64,000 nucleotides of DNA, taken from Leptospira ognonensis (lineage in GTDB: Bacteria; Spirochaetota; Leptospiria; Leptospirales; Leptospiraceae). The notes below the pieces were generated by a model. The model was not told where the DNA came from and made no database searches. It saw only the letters and a program-made list of their open reading frames with translations. Positions 1 through 7,916 of this stretch are shown one piece after another. The stretch is taken from the NCBI RefSeq assembly GCF_004770745.1, contig NZ_RQGD01000034.1:1-64000 (forward strand), read 5' to 3'. Position 1 is the stretch's first letter, and each line of letters starts with the position of its first letter. A program made the position numbers and the translations under genes.

Positions 1-38
1 CAGCCAAGTGATACTAATCGCTCGATTGGCTTGACCAT
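1..38 (+). rRNA. rrl: 23S ribosomal RNA, 3' end only
   Basis: The first bases match the conserved 3' tail of bacterial 23S rRNA (AGTGATACTAATCGCTCGAT, followed by a GGCTTGACC ending). Only the last few tens of bases fall inside the window. No 5S gene follows directly; the only 5S gene lies about 48.7 kb further on, which fits the unlinked rRNA genes known from Leptospira. The exact 3' end is estimated. Confidence 0.8.
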
Positions 39-281
39 ATTACAATTTGCATGTTTTCGAACGTGCAAGTCAGGATTATAGTCTCTCTTGTTGTTTATTA
101 TCTTGTTTGGTGGTCGGCGCCAAACAACTCGTTTGCTAGACCCCGAGGGTCACGCAAACGGTTGGGTGCTCGCAGTCGCAGCATTGCTGCTTTGTGCTCC
201 GCAGGCTTTCCCTCGTTTATGTAAGGGGATGCATTTGTGGGAATGGACCATGGAAGAGAAGATGTCGTATACGATGTTGGG

Positions 282-311
282 AAGCCATCCTGTTATAGGG
301 TGGCTTTTTTA
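282..311 (+). terminator. Rho-independent terminator downstream of the 23S gene
   Basis: AAGCCATCC, a 7-base loop, then GGGTGGCTT form a nine-pair stem with one T-G pair, followed by a run of six T. It lies about 240 bases after the 23S end. Eroded copies of the same hairpin occur near 6660 and 24221. Confidence 0.75.
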
Positions 312-379
312 TTTTGTAACCAATGCTGGTATACGAGGAGTGACGGCTGGCGGAATGTCTTTCTAACGGAGGCGGAGCA

Positions 380-480
380 GGATTGCGAAGCTCGCGAATC
401 GTGACAGGGATGTCACGTGAGCAGGAGTTAGGAAGACATGGAGCCTGACACGGACGTCCCGTGAGGGATAGATGGGGAAC
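380..480. repeat. Palindrome-rich repeat R1, copy 1
   Basis: The stretch contains the perfect inverted repeat CGTGAC-N6-GTCACG at 400-417 and a second imperfect palindrome at 449-463. Both are embedded in sequence that recurs at about 6745-6935 with small changes. The unit resembles REP-type palindromic intergenic repeats. Open reading frames through it are not credible genes. Confidence 0.7.
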
Positions 481-494
481 ATGAAGCTTTGCGA

Positions 495-548
495 GAGATT
501 GCTCATTATGGGAATCCAGTTGGCTTAAAGGCGACTCTATTTATTAGT
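495..548 (+). repeat. Dispersed repeat R2, 3' part
   Basis: The segment ends in GGCTTAAAGGCGACTCTATT, which is nearly identical to the 3' part of the fuller repeat at 3159-3284 and is recognisable at 23244-23369. It directly follows the R1 repeat. The rest of 549-821 shows nothing I can name. Confidence 0.6.
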
Positions 549-821
549 TCGTTTCTTATTTCAGACTTCTAAATCAAAAGCCCGTGTTCGTCGAAACGAA
601 TTTCGCGGAAAACGTACTGCTATCATGATTTATGTTAATCTTCCAATTCATGATGTTTTTAAAAAAATAAATCAAGATACTTAATTTGGATGTATGGATT
701 ACAAGGGAATGAAACAACCTTTCTTCTTTGTATTAGAAGGAGATAAGTAAAGATTAAATTTTTTGCAGATCATTGCGATTCAAAATAAAACAATGATCTG
801 CTAGTTTCATTAGCTATGAGT

Positions 822-2615
822 TTAGTTGTTTAACCAAACAATTCCAGATTCTAAACTTGGTACCGATTTCAGTTCTACATTACCAGTTTTTAATGTTTGA
901 TCATCTATTGAGATTGCTGCCAGTGCTGAGTTAGGGACGACGACGGCCATTTTTCTAAGGCTGGAATTACTTGCTTTTGGGAACCAATTGACGTTTACCC
1001 ATTCTTGTGCAGGCCTTGTGACAAGTCCCATCCTTCTCGTGTCTGCTAGCCACTTACGTATGTTATATTTATGAATAATATTTAATGCTTCGTTCAAAAT
1101 TTCAGTATATTTTTCTTCGCTAAAGTCTGGTGTCCAAACAACTTCCAGTAAATCTTTTTCTTTCACGTAGTAAATGCTTCCAATTTCTGATCGGAATTGA
1201 AGTTTGTGAGTAGCTTCATCTCTTTCTGAAATCGAAGATTCATCAAAAACAACATTTGTTTTGAAAAGATCAACCATTGAAATTAGTTTGTCAGCCGTAA
1301 TCGCAATTGCGGTGATTTTACCTGTAAGTACATCGCTACTTTCAGAATTACTAAAGGAAGATTGGCTAATGGAAGAAACGGATGCCATTACTTCGTTTGT
1401 GGCTGTCTTATGTTCGGTAACCGCTTCTTTGATTTCTTCAGATCGCTCTTTTACAAAGACAGCTTCCTTTAGGAGTTTGTTCTTTAATTCTTTTTGTGTA
1501 ATTACTGCAGAATGAACTTCCGTTATTTTTCCGGAAATAGAATCAATATTACCTATGATTTCTTGGATTTCCATTGTTGTTTTTTCAATTCGTTCTCTAC
1601 CCAAAGCAACATCATTCTGATTTTTTTTCATTAAAGAATCAATACCTTTAACTGCACCTGCTGTTCTTTCTGCAAGTTTCGAAACCTCTTCCGCAACGAC
1701 CGCAAATCCTCTTCCCGCATCACCAGCACGTGCAGCTTCGATTGACGCGTTCAAAGCAAGCATGTTAACTTGTTCACTGATTTTTGCAATTACATCGACT
1801 GTTTTGGAAATTTCAAGTGAACTGTTTGACAAATTGTCCATTGCTTCATTCATTGTGCGAAGTGTTTTTTTCCCTGCTTCTGCGCGCTCGATAATATTTT
1901 TTATAGAATCGAGAGTCCCTTCAACATATTCACCTGTTTTATCGATCGCCATTGATAATCGATCAACCTCTGATGTTAAGTTGCTCATACTTTGTGAGTT
2001 GTTTTCTGAAATGTTTGAAATGGATACAGCAACTCCAGAGATTTCCTCAATCGATGCTGAAACTTCTTCCGTTGCAGCGGACTGCGATTGTAAGTTTGTT
2101 GAAAAGTCAAGAGTTATCAACTTCATTTCTTGTGAATCGGAGGACAAGGCGTCTGCGGATGTTTTAATGTGTTGAATGAGTTCTCCTTGAGCTTGTAACA
2201 TTCTATGGAAACTCATGTAAAAATCAGAGAATAGATCATTGGTTTTGTATTTGAGTCGAACTCGTAAATTTCCGAGCCCGACTTCTTTGAAGGCAGCTTC
2301 CAACTTCCCAAAGATTTTAAGAAACCAAGAACTTAAGGTCAATCCAAATAGGACACCAATAACTATAAGGAGAATGGTTTCTGCAGCGATTGTTATAGTT
2401 AGATTTTTTGCTAGAGCATTCTGCATCTGCAACACCAGAGTCATGCTGGATAGCAGAAGAAATCCAAAAAGAAAAAAGGAAAGGATGAAATACAGTTTAA
2501 GTTTTGAATGCATAAGTTTAATGATTCCAGTTTTCATAATATCAAAAGAGATGCGAGCTGAAAAAGGTCGGAGGAGAAATTTTGAAATTGGAATCAGATT
2601 CAGTCGATTTTCCAC
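822..2615 (-). CDS. Methyl-accepting chemotaxis protein with C-terminal STAS-like domain
   Basis: This is a membrane chemoreceptor that would control CheA kinase activity in the chemotaxis array. With the GTG start at 2615 the protein has 597 residues: a short basic leader, two hydrophobic helices (about 40-65 and 70-100), then a long coiled coil. The coil holds the hallmark hairpin tip around residue 280 (NMLALNASIEAARAG, GRGFAVVAEEV). After the coil a domain of about 110 residues resembles SpoIIAA/STAS-like domains. No periplasmic ligand domain is visible. The open frame continues upstream to 2930, but that part is a relic of an unrelated gene, so I exclude it. ATG 2537 is an alternative start, and no candidate has a strong ribosome binding site. 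It may itself be 5'-truncated. Confidence 0.8.
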   Translation of the reverse strand: MENRLNLIPISKFLLRPFSARISFDIMKTGIIKLMHSKLKLYFILSFFLFGFLLLSSMTLVLQMQNALAKNLTITIAAETILLIVIGVLFGLTLSSWFLKIFGKLEAAFKEVGLGNLRVRLKYKTNDLFSDFYMSFHRMLQAQGELIQHIKTSADALSSDSQEMKLITLDFSTNLQSQSAATEEVSASIEEISGVAVSISNISENNSQSMSNLTSEVDRLSMAIDKTGEYVEGTLDSIKNIIERAEAGKKTLRTMNEAMDNLSNSSLEISKTVDVIAKISEQVNMLALNASIEAARAGDAGRGFAVVAEEVSKLAERTAGAVKGIDSLMKKNQNDVALGRERIEKTTMEIQEIIGNIDSISGKITEVHSAVITQKELKNKLLKEAVFVKERSEEIKEAVTEHKTATNEVMASVSSISQSSFSNSESSDVLTGKITAIAITADKLISMVDLFKTNVVFDESSISERDEATHKLQFRSEIGSIYYVKEKDLLEVVWTPDFSEEKYTEILNEALNIIHKYNIRKWLADTRRMGLVTRPAQEWVNVNWFPKASNSSLRKMAVVVPNSALAAISIDDQTLKTGNVELKSVPSLESGIVWLNN

Positions 2616-2631
2616 AAGACATAACGAATCA

Positions 2632-3160
2632 TTATTGGATTGCATATTCCAACCGCATTGCCACGAATTGCACCGTAGATGTACCGATTGTTTTTCAATT
2701 TCTACAAATGTTTGGTGTAATTGTTCGTTGGCTTTTACCTCCCTTCCTATTGCTTTTAGGGTTTGTACTTGCTTTGGGTTATCACTACTTAAATCAAAAA
2801 TGAACCTGATTCCTGATTTCGTAGGAACAGGTAGGTTAGCATAATCAATCGTTATAACACATGATTTGTTTGTCCGAGAATAGGCATCAGCAACTAATGC
2901 CAAAGAAACTTCATCAATACTTTCATACATAGGAATCCCTATGGATTCATAATTCCAAAAGAAAATTAAATTTTTTGCTGCGGTTACATAGTGTTCCCAG
3001 CCTAAGCGGAATTCCTCGGTTTTATGTCATGGACTCCAATCGGATACTCCGAGTTCTTTTGCCATTTCTTTTGCTTTTTTAAATCCAGCGATTGCCTCAA
3101 TCAAAGCGAGAGAAACAGGAATAGAAATAGTGACACCTTTTGTTGTAATGATCTTTTTCA
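2632..3160 (-). pseudogene. Relic of a DJ-1/PfpI-like (GATase1-like) protein
   Basis: Reading leftwards from 3160, the frame gives GVTISIPVSLALIEAIAG, like the end of a PfpI/GlxA domain. An in-frame stop follows, then long protein-like sequence including LGWEHYVTAAKNL and DEVSLALVADAYSRT. A frameshift near 2660 leads to a stop at 2632-2634. The 5' end is cut off exactly where an R2 repeat begins. The relic runs in frame into the chemoreceptor, creating a false 702-residue fusion. Assignment to the DJ-1/PfpI superfamily comes from motif memory and is less certain than the fact of decay. Confidence 0.6.
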
Positions 3161-3284
3161 CCACTTAGGAAAGTCCTTAGCCTGTTATAAGATCCGGTCC
3201 CTTTTCGAAGAAGGGAGACCAGATAACCGCGACACAATGACCATTATCGGAAGTCAGTCGGCTTACAGGCGACTCTATTTACGC
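3159..3284 (+). repeat. Dispersed repeat R2, near full-length copy
   Basis: It begins CCACTTAGGAAAGTCCTTAG, which is identical to the start of the copy at 23244-23369. It then keeps the same order of blocks: an AGAAGGGA box, CGCGACA, a CCNTTAT box, and a final GGCTTA-GGCGACTCTATTTACGC. The copy abuts the DJ-1-like relic and lies 130 bases before a transposase relic. Confidence 0.7.
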
Positions 3285-3415
3285 TCTCAACCATTGACGT
3301 CTGTACGGGATGGACAGTTTGCATTCTGGTCCAAGACAATACCAAATTTCATATGCAAAAAACCTTAATAAAATTGAGAAATACGTTACCATTCCCTTTG
3401 CTAGGAATCCACTAA

Positions 3416-3621
3416 GACAATGGAGCTGAATTTATCAATGAAACAATTCTTGCATTTGCTGAACGAAAAGAAATTCAATTCACAAGAGGCAGACCTTATA
3501 GAAAAAATGAGAATCCAAACATAAAGCAGAAAAACGATAGCGTTGTAAGACGTAATCCATTCGTATATCTGTTGAACCTAAATCCCCTTTTAGACACTTA
3601 CTGGAAAGAAAAGAAATTTTA
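3416..3621 (+). pseudogene. Integrase-core transposase relic (IS481-like)
   Basis: The translated frame starts DNGAEFIN and continues through IQFTRGRPYRKNENPN and QKNDSVVRR. This is the second half of a DDE integrase core as in IS481-type transposases. The second catalytic Asp (in DNG) is present. The position where the family has E (VEQKN) reads IKQKN, so the catalytic Glu is Lys. The N-terminal half is absent, there is no start codon, and the frame closes at 3619-3621. No terminal inverted repeats were seen. It is a dead fragment, and its family name is based on motif pattern only. Confidence 0.65.
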
Positions 3622-3701
3622 AAGTAAACCAAAGTATTACTGAATCATACTGTTGAAAAATTGAATAGACTACAGTTCTTTTTTTTAGAAAGTTTGATAC
3701 T

Positions 3702-5057
3702 GTGTCTTTTAAATTGCTAAATTTCTTAACGGGAACCAATCCTAGCAAAATTTTTCAAATAGCAATTTCCCTTTTGGCAGTTAGCATTTCTTTTTTCTTT
3801 TCCCATTGCAAGATCATGGACACAAGCTGTGCTAAAATGGATCCAAATTGTAATCCGATCCAACATGGTTTGTTCAATCTGATTGTAGGTTCTAGAAGTA
3901 ATTCTCCACCCACCATTTCTATTTCTGGAAGTAATTCTCTACCAACCATTTCCTATTCTGGAAGCCCCTTTATATTTCCTACAAATGCCGCCATCACCAC
4001 GATTACACCAACTGTAACGGGAAACCCAAATTCTTGCACATCCTCACCAGCACTTCCCACAGGACTTTCCATCAATCCTACCACTTGTGCTTTATCAGGA
4101 ACACCAACAGTAGCGCAAGTCGCAACTACTTATACAATCACCGCAGGCAATGCACTCGGAACTGAAAATGCAACTATTTCGATTCAACTGAATGCCTCTT
4201 TAGGCAGTTGGGCGGGAAGAACTACTCCTGTTTACCAATGGACAAGTGTCACCTATGGAAACGGACTATTTGTTGCCGTCGCAAATAATGCAGTCATGAC
4301 ATCTCCAGATGGTATTACCTGGACAGAAAGAACTTCTGCCATATCCAATGTGACAACAGTCACTTATGGAAATGGACAATTTGTTGCAGTAGCAAATAGT
4401 GGAGTCAACCAAGCGATGACATCTCCTGATGGTATTAACTGGACAGCAAGAACTGGTGCCTCCACCAATCCATGGAATAGCGTCACCTATGGAAACGGTC
4501 TATTTGTTGCTGTCGCACCTTCTGGATTCCAAAGAGTCATGACATCTCCAGACGGTATTACATGGACAGGAAGTGGAGCTGCCCCTGACACAAATGGTTG
4601 GCAAGCGGTCAACTTTGGAAATGGACTATTTGTGGGACTTGCTACTTCTGGAACCAATCGAGTCATGATATCTAATGATGGAATTAACTGGAATAATCGA
4701 CCTTGCCCAAGTAATAGTTGGGTTTCAGTTACCTATGGAAATGGACTTTATGTTGCAGTATCACTTGCTGGAACCAATCGAGTCATGACATCTCCTGATG
4801 GTATAACATGGACAGGAAGAACCTCATCTAATGAAGGCAATCAATGGGTGGGTATCACCTATGCTAATGGTTTATTTGTCGCAGTTGCAAATAATGGAAC
4901 CAATCGAGTCATGACATCTCCTGATGGAATTAACTGGACCGGAATTACTTCCTCGAATGAAGTCAATCAGTGGCGCAGTGTCGCATATGGAAATGGATTG
5001 TTTGTAGCCGTCGCTTCTAGTGGAACAGATCTCGTCATGACAGCACCTTATCAGTAG
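3702..5057 (+). CDS. Putative lipoprotein with putative Ig domain and seven propeller-like repeats
   Basis: Predicted surface or periplasmic lipoprotein of 451 residues. A hydrophobic signal segment ends in a relaxed lipobox (FFSHC, Cys near residue 36). Residues about 75-165 look like a He_PIG-type Ig domain (LPTGLSINPTTCALSGTP). From about 170 to the end there are seven repeats of roughly 40-46 residues built on W-x-x-VTYGNGLFVAVA followed by MTSPDGITWT, an Asp-box-like motif. Seven units would suit a seven-bladed beta-propeller, but the fold is inferred. The start is GTG at 3702 with AGAAAG upstream. The next gene begins one base after the stop, so the two are probably co-transcribed. Its ligand is unknown. 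Confidence 0.8.
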   Translation: MSFKLLNFLTGTNPSKIFQIAISLLAVSISFFFSHCKIMDTSCAKMDPNCNPIQHGLFNLIVGSRSNSPPTISISGSNSLPTISYSGSPFIFPTNAAITTITPTVTGNPNSCTSSPALPTGLSINPTTCALSGTPTVAQVATTYTITAGNALGTENATISIQLNASLGSWAGRTTPVYQWTSVTYGNGLFVAVANNAVMTSPDGITWTERTSAISNVTTVTYGNGQFVAVANSGVNQAMTSPDGINWTARTGASTNPWNSVTYGNGLFVAVAPSGFQRVMTSPDGITWTGSGAAPDTNGWQAVNFGNGLFVGLATSGTNRVMISNDGINWNNRPCPSNSWVSVTYGNGLYVAVSLAGTNRVMTSPDGITWTGRTSSNEGNQWVGITYANGLFVAVANNGTNRVMTSPDGINWTGITSSNEVNQWRSVAYGNGLFVAVASSGTDLVMTAPYQ

Positions 5058-5058
5058 A

Positions 5059-5925
5059 ATGAATTACATTATGAAATCAAAATACAAATCTTTTGTTCTA
5101 TATTCTACTATGTTAGTTTGTTTTTTGGTTTTAAGTCCCGCATTTTCAGAAACAATTCTTCTGAAAAATGGGCAAATCCTTTCTGGAAAAATTTTAGATC
5201 AAAATCTAAAAGACATCGTTCTTCAAGAAGAAGATGGAACAAAAAAAAGTATCCCTTCTTACTTGATTCGAAAAATTACCTTCAAAACAAAAAAAGAAGT
5301 AGAGGAAGAACTTGTAAAAGAAAAGTTAAAAAAGGCAAAGACAAATCTTGAAAAAAATTCTGATGTAACACCTATAATTATAGAGAAACCTGATGTAGAA
5401 ATCATTCCTTCCAGAACTAGAATTCTATTGTATTCTGCCATTCTTCCAGGTTTAGGTCAATACAAAGAAGGAAGAAGAAGAGCTTCCTATTACTGGTTTG
5501 GGAGTTTGGCTGCTCTTACAGTAGCTTCAGCCGCATTGTATGAAGACGCAGCATCCAAAAGAAGAACCTACGAAAAAACCAGTATGGAATTTGGAAATAA
5601 TACATTTATTTTTAGCAATTTAGGAATCTTGAATTCGTCAAATCAAGATGTTTACAATCTTCTTGAGTCAAGAAACATTTCGAATGATAGAAAAGCTATG
5701 TTAAGTGCAGCTAATTTAGTAAATTCTGCTTCTTCCTTGTTCTTAGCTTTTTATCTGGCAAACCTTTTGGATGCGTATCTTTTTTACCCAACCGATAAGC
5801 AATCGATTTCTATCAAAGTCATTCCAGAACTGATGCCAATGACATTTTCGCAAGCTCCCATCATTCAAACCAATTCTGTTTCAAGAATTCCCTATATCCA
5901 AGTTCAGTGGGAATATCGATTTTAA
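5059..5925 (+). CDS. Secreted or membrane-anchored protein with DUF5683-like segment
   Basis: Protein of 288 residues with an N-terminal signal segment (to about SPAFS), a short beta-rich region around TILLKNGQILSGKI, and a lysine/glutamate-rich linker. A hydrophobic core opens with ILPGLGQYKEGRRRASYYW, the Pro-Gly-x-Gly-Gln pattern of DUF5683-type envelope proteins. Two further hydrophobic stretches follow (about 145-160 and 225-240), and the C-terminus is strand-like and ends in Phe. The gene starts one base after the upstream repeat lipoprotein; ATG 5071 is an alternative start. Function is unknown. Co-transcription suggests an envelope role. Confidence 0.75.
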   Translation: MNYIMKSKYKSFVLYSTMLVCFLVLSPAFSETILLKNGQILSGKILDQNLKDIVLQEEDGTKKSIPSYLIRKITFKTKKEVEEELVKEKLKKAKTNLEKNSDVTPIIIEKPDVEIIPSRTRILLYSAILPGLGQYKEGRRRASYYWFGSLAALTVASAALYEDAASKRRTYEKTSMEFGNNTFIFSNLGILNSSNQDVYNLLESRNISNDRKAMLSAANLVNSASSLFLAFYLANLLDAYLFYPTDKQSISIKVIPELMPMTFSQAPIIQTNSVSRIPYIQVQWEYRF

Positions 5926-5999
5926 ATTTTTGACGTATAAAAAAATCTTATGCAAGTTGAGAATCACTCGAATCTGCTTTACGGTTTGTTTCGTTTTTT

Positions 6000-6300
6000 T
6001 GATCCAAAACATTTTGATTCCATTAAAATTCCCACTCCCCATCTAAATAAACAGTCCCTTTTTTTTAAAATCCAAATCCATTAAATCGAGCACTCCTTTT
6101 TTAGCCAAAGGAGCTTGCTTTAAGTTGTTCGCAAAACATCTAACATTATTTATTTCCCCATTTTCGCTACGTATTATTAATTTAATCGAATCAAGGAGAT
6201 CGTTTTTTGCATCTTTAAGCTTTTGAAAAACAATGAAATCGGTTTCTCTCTTTGAGGTAAAAAAGAATGATTTTGGGACCGTAATGTCCTGGAAAATGAG
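6000..6300 (-). pseudogene. Relic containing the N-terminal signature of a 7TMR-DISM sensor
   Basis: The leftward frame reads smoothly through KRETDFIVFQKLKDAKNDLL and APLAKKGVLDLMDLDFKKKG. After a one-base shift it gives VYLDGEWEF, a TAA stop where the family has Tyr, and then WNQNVL. This matches the start of the 7TMR-DISM extracellular domain in the intact kinases of this window (GILDLRTWDL...LNGNWQFYW, and LDGDWEFYW in another). At least one frameshift and one nonsense change make it dead. The segment before APLAKKG is of unknown origin, so the relic may be chimeric. Confidence 0.6.
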
Positions 6301-6469
6301 TTAATATCTGTTATATTTACGTAAACGAATTTTACACAAAAATCTTCTAACCATTTCAGAACAATAGTTCGATTCTCCGTCTAGGAACTAATAAGAGTTT
6401 TCCCAAAAGCAAGTCCCTATATCCAGAAGCGGAACCAAGTATCCTCGGTACACTGCCTGGAGTAACATA

Positions 6470-6575
6470 GAGTCGCTACAAATCGAGATGCTACAAAGCC
6501 CTGGTCACAAACGTACGCACGACGCTGAATCAGCCAACTGATACGAATCGCACAATTCCTACCATATTTCAATTT
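6470..6575 (+). pseudogene. Eroded copy of the 23S rRNA 3' end
   Basis: GTACGCACGACGC and CAGCCAACTGATACGAATCG followed by ACCATATT and CAATTTGCATG parallel the true 23S tail and flank at 1-52 (CAGCCAAGTGATACTAATCG ... ACCATATT, CAATTTGCATG). Substitutions are scattered through conserved rRNA positions, so it is not functional. Similarity continues downstream into the terminator and R1 repeat. Confidence 0.7.
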
Positions 6576-6644
6576 GCATGTTTGCGTACATACAGATCAG
6601 ATAAGAGAGTCTATCTTGAAAGTTTATTATCTTTTACGTATGTT

Positions 6645-6935
6645 GTATACGATGTTGGGAAGCCATCCTGTTATAGTGTGTCTTTTTTATTATGTAACCA
6701 ATGTTGGTATTCGAACAGTAACGGCTGGCGAAATGTTCCCCGAACGTAAGCGAAGCCACGATGGCGAAGCGCCCGAATCGGGACAGGACGTTCCGTGAGG
6801 GATAGTTGGGGAACGATGAAGCCTTGCGAGAGCTCGCGAATCGTGACAAGGAAGTCACGTGAGCAGGAGTTAGGAAGACATGAAGCCTGACACGGACGTC
6901 CCGTGAGGGAAAGTCGGGAAACATGGAGCTTTGTC
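6645..6935. repeat. Second copy of the 23S-flanking terminator and R1 repeat
   Basis: ATACGATGTTGGGAAGCCAT at 6649-6668 repeats 270-289. The right arm of the terminator stem has decayed (GTGTGTCTT instead of GGGTGGCTT). Three palindromes follow: about 6779-6795, CGTGAC-N6-GTCACG at 6842-6859, and 6891-6905. They are separated by GGAGTTAGGAAGACATG-type spacers also seen at 420-440. The copy has one more palindrome unit than the first. Confidence 0.7.
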
Positions 6936-7007
6936 GTCGTAATATTATTGGATCTCTATATATTTTTTGAAGTTGATTAAGTTGGCTTGCCAACCTATTT
7001 TTTGAAA

Positions 7008-7350
7008 TTCTACAGGGTGCTGAATAATCAAAGCGAAGATCGTCGTAACTTTTGTTTTGCCGGCAAGATTTCCAAAATATGTTATGGCCTAGCGACCATC
7101 TAACATAGTGTAGGCAATTTTCCTTTGATCGATCACTTCGTCATAGACCGCTTCAAACTCAAAACCGAAGCTTTCGACTTTGGCTTCCCTTCGCGCGGAA
7201 TATTTACCACCCACTTTTAAGTCGTTTGAAACTTTTGGACATTGCCATTCGTCAGAATCAAAGTTCCATTCCGTACTGTGTTATGGTTCGACCCACGTGT
7301 TCCAAACTTTTTGAGGGTTGGCCGCGACTAGAGATACATTGGTTACTTTA
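7008..7350 (-). pseudogene. SRPBCC/AHSA1-family protein, inactivated
   Basis: The leftward translation gives SLVAANPQKVWNTWVEP, a stop, then HSTEWNFDSDEWQCPKVSND, LKVGGKYSARREAK, FEAVYDEVIDQRKIAYTMLD and a second stop. The pattern (VW..W..P.H...W.....W......D...GG) is that of Activator-of-Hsp90-ATPase-like SRPBCC proteins. Two nonsense changes and no clear C-terminus mark it as a pseudogene. It lies directly downstream of the DoxX-like gene on the same strand, so it was probably the second gene of that TetR-controlled unit. Confidence 0.7.
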
Positions 7351-7370
7351 GACCTAGAATTTCTTTATTT

Positions 7371-7769
7371 TTATTTAGAAATAATTGCTTTAAGGCGGTT
7401 ATCGCGCAAGTAAAGACCCAGCCAAATAAACACCGCGAGATAAATTGGAAACAAGGTATGGGTAAACATAGGGTTACTGACACGCACATGACTTGCGATC
7501 GCTCCGCCCAAATAACCCGTCAATAAAATCGCACCTAATATCGAAGTTCGGGGTATGATATGAATGACTAGGCAAATGAGTAAAATAGTTCCTACAGCTG
7601 GCATTAACTCCATCGGCCATTGAATCGCTGCGCCTGCCTCAATCGCTTCAGGTGGAAGTTTCTCCATAAAAAATTTTATGCCAGCATCGAATAATAAAAA
7701 TGCGATCGCTAAACCGCTCAGCACGCGACCTGTCCATAATTGTCCTTTAGATATTCCTGATGTTCGCAT
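7371..7769 (-). CDS. DoxX-like family integral membrane protein
   Basis: A 132-residue inner-membrane protein with four hydrophobic helices. It has the features of DoxX-like proteins: WTGRVLSGLAIAFLLFDAGIKF at the start, then IPRTSILGAILLTGYLGGAI, HVRVSNPMFTH and LYLRDNR at the end. Biochemical role is not established for this subfamily. It is transcribed away from a TetR-type regulator, and a perfect palindrome sits between the two genes, so TetR probably represses it. An SRPBCC pseudogene follows. The set (TetR, DoxX-like, SRPBCC) is a common transferable cassette, and its 3' gene has been lost here. Confidence 0.85.
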   Translation of the reverse strand: MRTSGISKGQLWTGRVLSGLAIAFLLFDAGIKFFMEKLPPEAIEAGAAIQWPMELMPAVGTILLICLVIHIIPRTSILGAILLTGYLGGAIASHVRVSNPMFTHTLFPIYLAVFIWLGLYLRDNRLKAIISK

Positions 7770-7816
7770 CGGCGACTCCTTGATTTAGTTTTAGTTAAAT
7801 CTATATGTTTATTAAT

Positions 7817-7834
7817 ACATATCGAATGATATGT
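7817..7834. promoter_or_regulatory. Candidate TetR operator
   Basis: ACATATC-GAAT-GATATGT is a perfect inverted repeat with seven-base arms, centred in the 147-base space between the divergent DoxX-like and TetR genes. A partial overlapping arm (TATGT, 8 bases, ACATA) lies just to its left. Position and symmetry suit an autoregulated TetR operator, but binding is inferred. Confidence 0.55.
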
Positions 7835-7916
7835 TGTAAACCATTAATTTTTAGCTTTTTAGCAATTATACACAAAATGGCTGGATTAAGTAGATAGCAT
7901 GTGATATTTTAATCTT

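Noticed and set aside
88..366. 92-codon frame after the 23S end
   Set aside because: It spans the terminator hairpin and the duplicated rRNA flank, has no binding site, and the matching copy near 6.6 kb does not keep the frame.
2239..2844. 201-codon frame antisense to the chemoreceptor
   Set aside because: Shadow of the minus-strand gene; no domain or start signal.
3024..3368. 114-codon plus-strand frame
   Set aside because: It is antisense to the DJ-1-like relic and then runs through an R2 repeat.
6574..6993. Frames on both strands (6574-6798 and 6634-6993) through the second R1 copy
   Set aside because: They are made of palindromic repeat and eroded rRNA flank sequence; no independent protein signal.
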